A DNA stretch of 64,000 nucleotides, from contig JADKGW010000002.1 of NCBI GenBank assembly GCA_016722075.1, forward strand, positions 186,001 through 250,000, in the 5' to 3' direction. The DNA comes from Candidatus Kouleothrix ribensis (lineage in GTDB: Bacteria; Chloroflexota; Chloroflexia; Chloroflexales; Roseiflexaceae). The notes beneath the pieces are model-generated. The model was not told the origin of the DNA. It worked only from the letters and a program-made list of their open reading frames with translations, and did no database searches. Positions 1 to 9,475 of this stretch are shown here, in pieces. A program made the translations under genes and the position numbers. Each line of letters starts with the position of its first letter. Positions within the stretch are counted from its first letter, which is position 1.

Positions 1-116
1 GCGGCGCGGTATGGGTCTCTAGCAAGATCGGCCAGGGCAGCACGTTTACTTTCGCGCTGCCCTACCGCCAGCCGCCGGCTGCCGGTAGCGCGCCGCTGGC
101 CGAGCGGCCGGGCTAG
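1..116 (+). CDS. Sensor histidine kinase, C-terminal end only
   Basis: Reading from base 3, 37 codons to a TAG show the end of a histidine kinase ATPase domain: VWVSSKIGQGSTFTFALP is the last beta strand and loop (the GSTF-x-F-x-LP signature), followed by a short Pro/Ala tail. The start and the catalytic core lie left of the window. It is followed after 175 bases by a receiver-like protein, so the two may be a signalling pair. The family assignment is firm; its input and partner cannot be told from this piece. Confidence 0.75.
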   Translation, partial: GAVWVSSKIGQGSTFTFALPYRQPPAAGSAPLAERPG

Positions 117-125
117 CGCGCCGTT

Positions 126-158
126 CGGCCGGTGTAGCGCGCCGGGTTTAACCGGCCG
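126..158 (+). terminator. Hairpin after the kinase end (weak terminator)
   Basis: CGGCCGGT (126-133) pairs perfectly with ACCGGCCG (151-158) around a 17-base loop, ten bases after the kinase stop. No clean T-run follows, so this is at best a weak terminator. Confidence 0.3.
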
Positions 159-291
159 GTCGTTGTGGTACGCGTGCGCGCCGGCGTTACTAATCTGCAA
201 CTGCCCGTGGGCGGCACCACCGGCGCCTGCCGCGTGGGCACGCAAACCAGCGTGGGGCATACATTGTGTGTGGGAAAGGCAAAGAGGAGCA

Positions 292-1230
292 ATGGCCTAT
301 CGCCTCCTGATTGTTCCGGGCGACAACGAGGATCTACGCGCGCTACCAGCCCAGCTCGCCGGCGATGTCGAGGCACGCATCCTCGACACTGCTAACGATG
401 CGCTGTGGGAAGTGCGCAACTCTCCGCCCGAGGTCATCATCGCCGATGTCGATCTGCCGGGAATGAGCGGCCTCGACCTGGCCGAGATCTTGCCGAACTT
501 CGGTGTGCCGACGCGCGTCGTGCTGTGGAGCCGCGCAACCAACGACAAAGCCGCTGCGCAGGCGGCCAGCCATGGCGTACACGCCTTTCTGAACGGCCCG
601 ATCTCGGCCGACGAGCTACAGCGCACGCTGCGTGAGGCGTTCCGGCAGAGCGCCGCCGCCGCTGCGGCTGCCCCGCCCCCCGCGCCCGAGCCGCCACCCC
701 CCGCGCCCGAGCCGGCCCCTGCACCTGCACGGCCACGCCGCGAGCAGCGCGTAGCCCCACCGCCACCACCGCCACCTGCACCCGAACCGCCGGCGCGCAA
801 GCCGGCCGCCGCACCACGGCCGCGCGGTGGATCGCTGGTGCTCACGGCCGACTCGCTCAAGCCCATCCGCAGCCGCATGGAAGAGCTGTCGCAAGATGTC
901 GGCTCGCAGTGCATCCTGCTGGCCAACCGCGCCGGTATGGTGCTGGCCGAGGTTGGCATCAGCGCGGGGCTGCCGACTATGATCCTGCTGCCGTTGCTGT
1001 CGACCAGCTTCTCGACTGCCGGGCAGATCTCGCAGATCCTGCGCGAAGACGACTCGACCGCGCTGTATATGCACGAAGGCCAGCGCTACGATGTCTACTG
1101 CTTCGATATTTTGCAGCGCTACATGCTGGTGATTGTGTTCGACAAAGGTGGGCTGATCACGGTGAAGATCGGATCGGTGTGGGTGTATGCCAAACGTGCG
1201 ATCCGCGATATGCAAGAGCTGCTGAGCTAA
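292..1230 (+). CDS. Degenerate receiver domain joined to a roadblock/LC7 domain
   Basis: The 312-residue protein has a receiver-like domain (about 1-120), a Pro/Ala-rich linker (about 122-185) and a C-terminal roadblock/LC7 domain of about 130 residues, the type that partners small MglA-like GTPases. The start is ATG 292 because GAGGAG lies just before it; an in-frame ATG at 163 has no ribosome site. The receiver keeps a candidate phospho-aspartate in IADVDLPGMSG, but the N-terminal acidic pair reads VPGDNED and the conserved lysine is glycine in FLNGPIS. It may therefore be a pseudo-receiver working by protein contact. It follows a histidine kinase end. No MglA GTPase is seen in the window. 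Confidence 0.8.
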   Translation: MAYRLLIVPGDNEDLRALPAQLAGDVEARILDTANDALWEVRNSPPEVIIADVDLPGMSGLDLAEILPNFGVPTRVVLWSRATNDKAAAQAASHGVHAFLNGPISADELQRTLREAFRQSAAAAAAAPPPAPEPPPPAPEPAPAPARPRREQRVAPPPPPPPAPEPPARKPAAAPRPRGGSLVLTADSLKPIRSRMEELSQDVGSQCILLANRAGMVLAEVGISAGLPTMILLPLLSTSFSTAGQISQILREDDSTALYMHEGQRYDVYCFDILQRYMLVIVFDKGGLITVKIGSVWVYAKRAIRDMQELLS

Positions 1231-1255
1231 GCTTCAGGCAGCCGCCGGCAACACA

Positions 1256-1291
1256 ATACCCCCCGCTCCCCGTGTGGAAGCCGGGGGGTAT
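1256..1291. terminator. Stem-loop between convergent genes
   Basis: ATACCCCCCG (1256-1265) and CGGGGGGTAT (1282-1291) form a perfect 10-bp stem with a 16-base loop, 25 bases after the receiver-roadblock stop and about 110 bases before the stop of the opposing DUF4332 gene. No T-run follows, so it may be a bidirectional barrier more than a classic terminator. Confidence 0.5.
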
Positions 1292-1398
1292 GTACACAGC
1301 CCGGCGTGCTAGGCCAAACCCCAACACCTGAAAAACGCCAGGAGTACACACAGCGCCACGCGTACTCCCGTGCTGCAGCCCGACCTGATCAATAGTTC

Positions 1399-1803
1399 TT
1401 AGTGCGTCACCTTGCGCCCCAGCGTTTTTGCCTCAGCCACCCACGCCTGCACCTGCTCGACCGACGGCAGGCGCCGCACGCGCGCATTCTCGGCATTGAC
1501 TTCGCCAAGCTTAGCATGCAGATTCTCGGGTTTGCGCTGCGCTAACTCGGGCACTGTATCGACCCCGGCGGCCTCGAGCAGGTCGGCGTACTCCCAACCA
1601 ATGCCCTTGACCCGCTCGAGATCGGCGTGGTTGACCCAGCGCAAAATGAGACTCTCGCTAATTGTGGTGGCGGCGGCAATCTCGGCGCGCCCCTTGGCCG
1701 AGGCACCTTGCTCGAGCAGGTGGTCGGTGGTGGTAATGCCACTGCTCTTGAGCTTGTCGGCATACGCCGGCCCGATCCCCTCAATGTCCTTGATACTCGC
1801 CAT
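1399..1803 (-). CDS. DUF4332 helix-hairpin-helix protein
   Basis: The 134-residue soluble protein begins MASIKDIEGIGPAYADKL and has a second IGWEYADLLEAAGV motif. These two helix-hairpin-helix units are typical of DUF4332, a small family common in Chloroflexota and Cyanobacteria whose exact role is not settled; the fold suggests DNA or nucleic-acid contact. The start is well supported by AAGGAGG six bases before the ATG. The gene is divergent from the atp operon, and the 352-base gap between them carries two atp-directed promoters. It converges on the receiver-roadblock gene. Confidence 0.8.
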   Translation of the reverse strand: MASIKDIEGIGPAYADKLKSSGITTTDHLLEQGASAKGRAEIAAATTISESLILRWVNHADLERVKGIGWEYADLLEAAGVDTVPELAQRKPENLHAKLGEVNAENARVRRLPSVEQVQAWVAEAKTLGRKVTH

Positions 1804-1937
1804 GGTGATCCTCCTTGTATAACTGAATGGGATATCATCCCTGGCCTACAGATACGCCGGGTCACACCAAAATGCGCACGAGTCTATAAGGAACATACCA
1901 TTCTTTACGCATATACGCAAGCCAAGCGCTAAAAAAC

Positions 1938-1966
1938 TTGCACAGTGCCCATACCTATGCTATACT
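1938..1966 (+). promoter_or_regulatory. Upstream sigma-70 type promoter of the atp operon
   Basis: TTGCAC (1938-1943), a 17-base spacer, then TATACT (1961-1966) preceded by TGC, an extended -10. It would give a leader of about 180 bases before atpB. Spacing is ideal and both boxes are near consensus. Confidence 0.65.
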
Positions 1967-2051
1967 CGCGCGCGCGTCATTCAAGGCTAGAGTGCTGTCC
2001 GCAAGTCAACCTCCCATCCAGGTTAGATCTTTATGCCCCGGCTTGCCAAGC

Positions 2052-2126
2052 TTGTGAAAGAGTTCTCAACTTCCATGTTGACAGCTTATTTAGGCCATGT
2101 TATTATCATTGTGAAAGAGTTCCCAA
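2052..2126 (+). repeat. Direct-repeat pair flanking the proximal atp promoter
   Basis: TTGTGAAAGAGTTCTCAA (2052-2069) recurs as TTGTGAAAGAGTTCCCAA (2109-2126), 17 of 18 identical and 57 bases apart. The first copy ends 8 bases before the -35 box and the second starts 2 bases after the -10 box, at the expected transcription start. The placement suggests a regulator binding site; no regulator is identified. Confidence 0.5.
2078..2106 (+). promoter_or_regulatory. Proximal sigma-70 type promoter of the atp operon
   Basis: TTGACA (2078-2083), exactly 17 bases, then TATTAT (2101-2106). The -35 is perfect and the -10 has one mismatch. The predicted start near 2113 leaves a leader of about 43 bases before atpB at 2156. 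Confidence 0.8.
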
Positions 2127-2155
2127 AGTCATAGCGGAGAAGGGAGCCCACCCTC

Positions 2156-3145
2156 ATGCGCAACCGGATTCTCACGATACTTGGCGTCTCACTCGTTATC
2201 GGCGTAGTCCTCTATTTCTTAGGGATCAAGATGACCAAGGCCGATCTGGCAATCTCAGCTGCAGCTGAGCCGATCGTTTGCCTTGGTGGTGCGCTCGAAG
2301 GCGAGCACTGCGCCAGTGGCTTCCCAATCACGAACTCGCTGATCATGACCGTACTGATCGACCTGCTGCTGCTGCTGTCGATCGTATTTGGCGCGCGCAA
2401 CATGCAGCTCATCCCGCGCGGCTTCCAGAATGTGATCGAGTTCATCGTCGAGTCGTTCTACAACTTTGCGCAGAGCGTCGACCGCAAGAACGTCGCCAAG
2501 TTCTTCCCAATGTGTGCCTCGATCTTCCTGTTTGTGCTGTACTCGAACTACTTCGCGCTGGTTCCAGGCGTCGGCAGCATTGGCGTCTGCCGGGTCGAGG
2601 CGGCCGCCGCCGAGGGCGAAGCGGCCGCAGCCGAGGGCAAAGCCGCAAAAGAGCATATCCCACCCTCCAAGGTCTTCGCCAGCCTGCCCGGCTACTGCGA
2701 AAAAGGCCATGTCGTGCCCGTGCTGCGCGCGCCTAGCTCCGACTTAAACGTGACGCTGGCGTGGGCGCTGGTGGCGGTGTTCATGATCGAGCTGTTTGGC
2801 TTTCAGGCGCTTGGGGTGGGCTATCTCACCAAGTTCTTCAATTTCAAAGAAGGCGCCATGGGGGCCTTCGTCGGCATTCTCGAGCTTGTATCCGAGTTCG
2901 TGCGCATCATCGCTTTCGCCTTCCGTCTCTTCGGCAATATCTTCGCCGGCGAGGTGGTGCTGGGCGTGATGGCGTTCCTGTTCGCGTACCTGCTGCCGCT
3001 GCCGTTCTATGGGCTCGAGCTGTTCGTGGCGTTCATGCAAGCGTTCATCTTCTCGGTGCTGACACTGGTATTTATGTCGCTGGCCACGCTCGCCCATGGC
3101 GGGCACGACGAGCACGGCCATGCCGAGGAGGCCCACGCGCATTAG
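2156..3145 (+). CDS. atpB: ATP synthase F0 subunit a
   Basis: Membrane subunit a (329 residues) forms the proton half-channels beside the c-ring. The signature AFRLFGNIFAGE carries the essential arginine (about R257), followed by the hydrophobic helices expected at the C-terminus. Residues about 147-167 form an Ala/Glu-rich insertion between two membrane segments, which makes the protein longer than the E. coli form (271), and the tail is His-rich. ATG 2156 follows AAGGGAG by nine bases. It is the first gene of atpBEFHAGDC; no atpI is seen before it. Confidence 0.96.
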   Translation: MRNRILTILGVSLVIGVVLYFLGIKMTKADLAISAAAEPIVCLGGALEGEHCASGFPITNSLIMTVLIDLLLLLSIVFGARNMQLIPRGFQNVIEFIVESFYNFAQSVDRKNVAKFFPMCASIFLFVLYSNYFALVPGVGSIGVCRVEAAAAEGEAAAAEGKAAKEHIPPSKVFASLPGYCEKGHVVPVLRAPSSDLNVTLAWALVAVFMIELFGFQALGVGYLTKFFNFKEGAMGAFVGILELVSEFVRIIAFAFRLFGNIFAGEVVLGVMAFLFAYLLPLPFYGLELFVAFMQAFIFSVLTLVFMSLATLAHGGHDEHGHAEEAHAH

Positions 3146-3308
3146 GGGCTGGCCCGCAGATTGGCGCAGGTATGCACATAGTGCTGGGTGATCGACACAC
3201 ACGATCGGCATAATCGGCGGATCGTTCGGCTAGGGCTCAACGTGGTCTTCGACCGCGAGACAATGGTTTCAACCTGGATACGATACTGTTTTTAAGGAGG
3301 GAATCACC

Positions 3309-3542
3309 ATGACGGACGCAGGTTTGCGACTGATCGCCGCCGCGCTGGCAGTCGGCCTGGGCGCGATCGGACCTGGCGTTGGCATCGGCATTGTTTTCAG
3401 CGGCGCGCTCACCGCGATGGGTCGCAACCCCGAAGCTGAGGGGACGCTGCGAACCTATATGATTCTGGGCTTCGCGCTGACCGAGTCGCTGTTCATCTTC
3501 GCGCTGGTTGTCTCGCTGCTGATCGCCTTCCAGATCATCTAG
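3309..3542 (+). CDS. atpE: ATP synthase F0 subunit c
   Basis: The 77-residue c-ring subunit has two transmembrane helices joined by the polar loop GRNPEAEG. The ion-binding carboxylate is E59 in FALTESLFIF. The N-terminal helix reads GPGVGIGI and lacks the glutamine found at the matching place in sodium-type rings, which points to proton use (inference). AAGGAGG lies seven bases before the ATG, the strongest ribosome site in the operon, as expected for the subunit needed in most copies. A 163-base gap separates it from atpB. Confidence 0.96.
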   Translation: MTDAGLRLIAAALAVGLGAIGPGVGIGIVFSGALTAMGRNPEAEGTLRTYMILGFALTESLFIFALVVSLLIAFQII

Positions 3543-3610
3543 CGAATGCCCCTGGCTAGCGGTGCCGCACAGCGGCCGCCGACAGCCGGCTAGGATGTAG
3601 GAGAACAGCA

Positions 3611-4102
3611 TTGGAAAAGCTTGGTATTAACTGGGGATTGCTCGTCGCACAGCTGGTCAACGTCATTCTGATCGTGTGGCTGCTGAGTATGCTCTTGTAC
3701 CGGCCGGTGCTGAACATGCTGAATGAGCGCACCCGCCGCATCCAGGAGAGCCTGAAAGAGGCCGAGCAGGTCAAAGAGCAGCTCGCGCGTGCGAATCAGG
3801 ATTACGACGCCAAGCTGGCGCAGGCGCGCCAGGAGGCGGCGGCGATTCTGGCGCAAGCACAAGAGCGTGCCAAGCTCCAGGAGCAAGAGATCGTCGCGCA
3901 GGCGCGCCAGGAAGCCGACCGCATCCGTGTCGATGCGCGCAAGCAGGCCGAGCAAGAGCGCGACCAACTGCTGGGCGATCTTAAGAATCAGATGGCTGAG
4001 CTGGTGACGGTCACCGCCTCGCGCGTGCTGGGCGAAGAGCTCAAATCGAACCACGACAAACTGATCGCCGAGTCGTTGGCCAGCCTGGGACGGCAGAATT
4101 AG
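3611..4102 (+). CDS. atpF: ATP synthase F0 subunit b
   Basis: The peripheral-stalk subunit (163 residues) has one N-terminal membrane helix (about 8-28) followed by a long charged coiled coil rich in Ala, Gln, Glu and Arg that reaches up to the delta subunit. The start is TTG at 3611: TAGGAG ends seven bases before it and no ATG fits. Length matches the usual 155-170. It is followed by a repeat-rich spacer and atpH. Confidence 0.95.
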   Translation: MEKLGINWGLLVAQLVNVILIVWLLSMLLYRPVLNMLNERTRRIQESLKEAEQVKEQLARANQDYDAKLAQARQEAAAILAQAQERAKLQEQEIVAQARQEADRIRVDARKQAEQERDQLLGDLKNQMAELVTVTASRVLGEELKSNHDKLIAESLASLGRQN

Positions 4103-4182
4103 TTATGAGTGCTGAGTTATGCGTTATGAGTTGAGGATGTTCTAGCTCAAAACTCAAACCTCAAACCTCAAAGCTTGTAACT
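4103..4182 (+). repeat. Heptamer repeat spacer before atpH
   Basis: The atpF-atpH gap holds degenerate TGAGTTA-type units followed by CTCAAAACTCAAACCTCAAA, which are partly complementary to each other. The array runs up to the ACTGGAGG ribosome site of atpH. It is the most decayed copy of the pattern seen before atpG and atpD. Confidence 0.6.
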
Positions 4183-4193
4183 GGAGGAATACC

Positions 4194-4685
4194 GTGAGTA
4201 CGTCCGAGGCCCAGGTTTTCGCACGCGCGCTATATGATGCGCTGGTTGGCGGGGCGCTGCAATCGCTCAAAACGGCTGCGGCTACGCTCGCTAACGTACA
4301 GGGCGGCAGTGACGCGCTCGCGCAGGCGCTTGGCACGGCGCTGCCCGCCGAGGCCCCGCGCGAGGTGCGTAACTTGCTGCAGGCGCTGGCCCACGAAGGT
4401 GCGCTCGATCGGCTGCCCGGCGTGGTACAAGCATTCGAGCAGTATAGCAAGGGCGAAGCCCGCGCCATGACCGGCGAGGTCGTTAGCGCGGTCGATCTCA
4501 GCGACACCCAACGCAGCACGATTTTGAACGACCTGCGTGGCCGCTATGGCGACCGGCTCGATCTGCGATTCAGCACCGACCCGTCGCTGATCGGCGGCCT
4601 GATTATTCGCGTCGGCGACCAGGTGCTCGATAATAGCCTGCGCGCGCGCCTGAGTGCCATTCAGCGCAACATGCTGGCGAGCTAG
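4194..4685 (+). CDS. atpH: ATP synthase F1 subunit delta
   Basis: The 163-residue subunit joins the alpha3-beta3 head to the b-subunit stalk. The N-terminal helical part (TSEAQVFARALYDAL) and the C-terminal region ending in FSTDPSLIGGLIIRVGDQVLDNSLRARL match the conserved OSCP/delta pattern. The start is GTG 4194 after GGAGG at 4183-4187. It lies between atpF and atpA as usual. Confidence 0.93.
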   Translation: MSTSEAQVFARALYDALVGGALQSLKTAAATLANVQGGSDALAQALGTALPAEAPREVRNLLQALAHEGALDRLPGVVQAFEQYSKGEARAMTGEVVSAVDLSDTQRSTILNDLRGRYGDRLDLRFSTDPSLIGGLIIRVGDQVLDNSLRARLSAIQRNMLAS

Positions 4686-5003
4686 GCCACACCTTTCAAA
4701 TAGATGTCGTGGGGTTGCGGCCACGAAGTACCCGCCGATGCGGATCGCGCATGCCAGTTTTGGGGCTTCGTAGGTATTTGAAAGGCATAGAGCCAGCTGC
4801 TCGCCAGCCCTATCAGCGCCGGCAGGCAGCTGCAAGCGATGCAGGCATGGCGGGCAGGTGAACCTCAGATCGAGGGGCGACCGCGCCCGCCGATTTTGGA
4901 TCATGCGCACGAGCATAGCATACCGAACTGAGCGAGACCGGTGAGCCGGCAGTGCGGGCACAGCACCGCCCGGCCGGAGCAGCCGCTCTGACATCATTGC
5001 ACT
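4686..5003 (+). other. atpH-atpA gap with a candidate structured RNA
   Basis: The gap of about 330 bases has no gene. CCTTTCAAATA (4692-4702) pairs perfectly with TATTTGAAAGG (4775-4785). Inside, ACGAAG (4733-4738) pairs with CTTCGT (4766-4771), CCC at 4741 with GGG at 4762, and an ATGCG/CGCAT hairpin sits in the centre. This nested arrangement looks like a folded RNA leader or processing element. It matches no riboswitch class that I recognise. The rest (4786-5003) shows nothing beyond the atpA ribosome site. Confidence 0.4.
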
Positions 5004-5017
5004 AGGAGGTGCCGGCG

Positions 5018-6589
<1,572 letters not shown>

Positions 6590-6660
6590 TTCTAAGTTTT
6601 GAGTTTTGAGTTTTGAATTTGGCTCGGCCACTCAAAACTCAAAACTCAAAACTCAAAACT
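6590..6660 (+). repeat. Long inverted heptamer repeat before atpG
   Basis: The atpA-atpG gap is a run of GAGTTTT heptamers (from 6595) followed by the complementary CTCAAAA run (to 6660). Two arms of 22 bases (6595-6616 and 6639-6660) are perfectly complementary. The right arm touches the GGAG ribosome site at 6661, so a folded transcript would place the stem directly against it. Confidence 0.8.
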
Positions 6661-6670
6661 GGAGAATCCA

Positions 6671-7540
6671 GTGCCAAGCACACGAGAAATTCGCCGGCGC
6701 ATTCGATCGGTCAAGAACATGACCCAGATCACCCGCGCCATGGAGATGGTATCGGCGTCGAAGATGCGGCGCGCCCAGCGCAATGTGCTGGCCACCCGCC
6801 CATACGCCGACCGGCTCTACGACGTGATGGGCGAGCTGACCTCGCGCGCGGTGGGCGGGCGCCAGGGCACGCTGCTCGAAGTCCGGCCGAACGTCAAGTC
6901 GGTGGCCGTCATCCTGGTGACGCCCGACAAGGGCCTGACCGGCGCGATGATCACCAATGTGCTGCGGCGCGCAGGCCGGTTCGTGCTCGACGAGCGCGCA
7001 AAGGGCCGCAATGTCGAGGTGCTGGCGGTTGGCAAGAAAGGCCGCGACTTCCTGGCGCGCACCGGGCAGAACCTGGTGGCCGAGATCACCAAACTGGGCG
7101 ATTACCCCAAGCTGGTCGATACGCTGGGCATTGCCACCAACGTGATCAGCGGCTTCCGCGAGGGCCAGTACGACGAGGTGTATGTGGTGTACAGCGAGTT
7201 CGTCAACACGCTGGTGCAGCGCCCCTCGGTCAAGCGGCTACTGCCGGTCGAGCCGCCCAACGAAGCGGCTGAGAAACAGGTCGACTACACCTACGAGCCG
7301 AGCCAGGAAGAGGTGATGCACGAACTGCTGCCGCGCTTCGTCGAGGTGCAGCTGTACCAGTCGATCCTCGAGTCGATCGCCAGCGAGCATAGCGCGCGCA
7401 TGGTGGCGATGCGCAATGCGACCGACAACGCCAAAGAGCTGACCCGCGACCTGACGCTGACCTACAACAAGACCCGCCAGGCCAATATTACCAAAGAGGT
7501 GTCCGAGATTGCATCGGGCGCCGCAGCACTAGCAGAATAG
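6671..7540 (+). CDS. atpG: ATP synthase F1 subunit gamma
   Basis: The 289-residue rotor shaft begins PSTREIRRRIRSVKNMTQIT, the conserved N-terminal helix that enters the alpha3-beta3 ring, and ends with the matching C-terminal helix (NATDNAKELTRDLTLTYNK). Start is GTG 6671 after GGAG (6661-6664), which follows a perfect inverted repeat. Length is normal. Confidence 0.96.
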   Translation: MPSTREIRRRIRSVKNMTQITRAMEMVSASKMRRAQRNVLATRPYADRLYDVMGELTSRAVGGRQGTLLEVRPNVKSVAVILVTPDKGLTGAMITNVLRRAGRFVLDERAKGRNVEVLAVGKKGRDFLARTGQNLVAEITKLGDYPKLVDTLGIATNVISGFREGQYDEVYVVYSEFVNTLVQRPSVKRLLPVEPPNEAAEKQVDYTYEPSQEEVMHELLPRFVEVQLYQSILESIASEHSARMVAMRNATDNAKELTRDLTLTYNKTRQANITKEVSEIASGAAALAE

Positions 7541-7610
7541 TTCTTAGTTCTTAGTTTTGAGTTTTGAGTTAAGGACTACGCTCAAAACTTAAAACTTAAA
7601 ACTCAAAACT
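7541..7610 (+). repeat. Inverted heptamer repeat before atpD
   Basis: TTAGTTTTGAGTTTTGAGTT (from 7551) faces CTCAAAACTTAAAACTTAAA and ACTCAAAACT (to 7610). At least 13 bp (7553-7565 with 7598-7610) pair perfectly. It joins directly onto the GGAGG of atpD, repeating the layout seen before atpG. Confidence 0.75.
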
Positions 7611-7620
7611 GGAGGATACA

Positions 7621-9039
7621 ATGGCCGGAGCAACCGGGATAGTAACCGATATCATCGGCGTCGTGCTCAATGCCAAGTTTCCCGATCACGCGACGCCCGA
7701 GATCTATAATGCGATTGAGATCCCGCTCGACGATCACGGCGGGCGCCTGGTGGCCGAGGTGCAGCAACACCTGGGCAACGGCGTGGTGAAGGCAGTGGCC
7801 ATGAGCACCACCGACGGCCTGCGGCGTGGCTTGCCGGCGCTCGACACCGGCCGGCCGATCGCGGTGCCGGTTGGGCCGGCCACGCTCGGGCGCGTGTTCA
7901 ATGTGCTGGGCGACCCGATCGACACCACCGACCCGGTCGATGCGACTGAGCGCCGGCCGATCCACCAGCCGGCCCCCTCGTTCGACGAGCAGTCGACCCA
8001 GGCGCAGATTTTCGAGACCGGCATCAAGGTGATCGACCTGATCGCGCCGTTCACCCGCGGCGGCAAGACCGGCATCTTCGGCGGCGCCGGCGTGGGCAAG
8101 ACCGTGGTGATCCAGGAGCTGATCGCCAACATCGCCAAAGAGCAGTCGGGCTACTCGGTGTTTGCCGGCGTAGGCGAGCGCTCGCGCGAGGGCAACGACC
8201 TGATCGGCGAAATGAAACACGCGCGCATCGACGATAACACCACCGTGTTCGACAAGACCGTGATGGTGTTCGGCCAGATGAACGAGCCGCCTGGCGCGCG
8301 CCTGCGCGTGGCGCTGACCGGCCTGACCATGGCTGAGTACTTCCGCGACGAAGGCCGCGACATCCTGCTGTTCATCGACAACATCTTCCGCTTCGTGCAA
8401 GCAGGCTCGGAGGTATCGGCGCTGCTCGGGCGCATGCCCTCGCAGGTGGGCTACCAGCCCACGCTCGGCACCGAGATGGGCGAGCTGCAAGAGCGGATCA
8501 CCTCGACCAAGAAGGGCTCGATCACCTCGATGCAGGCGGTGTATGTGCCGGCCGACGACTATACCGACCCGGCGCCGGCCACGACCTTCGCGCACCTCGA
8601 CGCGACGATCTCGCTCGAGCGCAGCATCGCCTCGAAGGGCATCTACCCGGCGGTCGACCCGCTGGCCTCGACCAGCCGCATCCTCGACCCGAACATCGTA
8701 GGCGAGGAGCACTACAACGTGGCGCGCGAGGTACAGCGCGTGCTACAGCGCTACAAAGACCTGCAAGACATCATCGCGATCCTGGGCGTCGAAGAGCTTT
8801 CGGACGAAGACAAGCTGACGGTGGCGCGCGCGCGCAAGATCGAGCGGTTCTTCTCGCAGCCGTTTACGGTCGCGCAGCAGTTCACCGGCCGCCAGGGCAA
8901 GTATGTGCCGATCGCCGAGACGGTCAAGAGCTTCTTGCGGCTGCTGGCCGGCGATGTCGACCACATTCCCGAGCAGTACTTCCTGCTGCAAGGCACGCTC
9001 GACGACGTGATCGCGGCCTACGAGGCGAGCAGAAAGTGA
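7621..9039 (+). CDS. atpD: ATP synthase F1 subunit beta
   Basis: The catalytic subunit (472 residues) has the P-loop GGAGVGKT (about 154-161), GERSREG with the catalytic glutamate (about E186), the Walker B strand ILLFIDNIFR, and the DELSEED-like lever EELSDEDK that contacts gamma and epsilon. ATG 7621 follows GGAGG by five bases. Length and order are normal; the gap after it is not. Confidence 0.97.
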   Translation: MAGATGIVTDIIGVVLNAKFPDHATPEIYNAIEIPLDDHGGRLVAEVQQHLGNGVVKAVAMSTTDGLRRGLPALDTGRPIAVPVGPATLGRVFNVLGDPIDTTDPVDATERRPIHQPAPSFDEQSTQAQIFETGIKVIDLIAPFTRGGKTGIFGGAGVGKTVVIQELIANIAKEQSGYSVFAGVGERSREGNDLIGEMKHARIDDNTTVFDKTVMVFGQMNEPPGARLRVALTGLTMAEYFRDEGRDILLFIDNIFRFVQAGSEVSALLGRMPSQVGYQPTLGTEMGELQERITSTKKGSITSMQAVYVPADDYTDPAPATTFAHLDATISLERSIASKGIYPAVDPLASTSRILDPNIVGEEHYNVAREVQRVLQRYKDLQDIIAILGVEELSDEDKLTVARARKIERFFSQPFTVAQQFTGRQGKYVPIAETVKSFLRLLAGDVDHIPEQYFLLQGTLDDVIAAYEASRK

Positions 9040-9472
9040 CAAAGTGACAAAGTGACACGGTGGCATTATCGCCTAGCGCGAGCAGCATCGTGTCATCGGG
9101 TCACCCCGTAACCTGACAAGATGACAAGATGACAAGATGCCCTTCGCGACAGAATAGGCATCATGTCACCGGGTCATCGGGTCACCGTGTCATCGGGTCA
9201 TCGGGTCATCGGGTCACCCCGTAACCTGACAAGATGACAAGATGCCCTTCGCGACAGAATAGGCACCGGGTCATCGGGTCACTGTGTCATCGGGTCATCT
9301 TGTCATCGGGTCACTGTGTCATCGTGTCACTGTGTCATCGTGTCACCGTATCATCTTGTCATCTTGTCACCGGGTCATCTTGTCATCATGTCATCATGTC
9401 ACCGTGTCACCGTGTCATCGTGTCACCTTGTCATCTTGTCATCTTGTCATCGTGTCACCGTGTCAGAGGTAA
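9040..9472 (+). repeat. Octamer satellite between atpD and atpC
   Basis: Over 430 bases consist mostly of 8-base units TCAYCKKG (TCATCGGG, TCACCGTG, TCATCTTG and so on) with runs of the reverse complement ATGACAAG near 9040-9055, 9113-9138 and 9228-9243. A unit containing CCCGTAACCTGACAAG and CCCTTCGCGACAGAATAGG occurs twice (from about 9104 and 9215) with three and two ATGACAAG copies. The two orientations can pair into many alternative hairpins. All reading frames through it are low complexity and not genes. Confidence 0.85.
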
Positions 9473-9475
9473 GTT

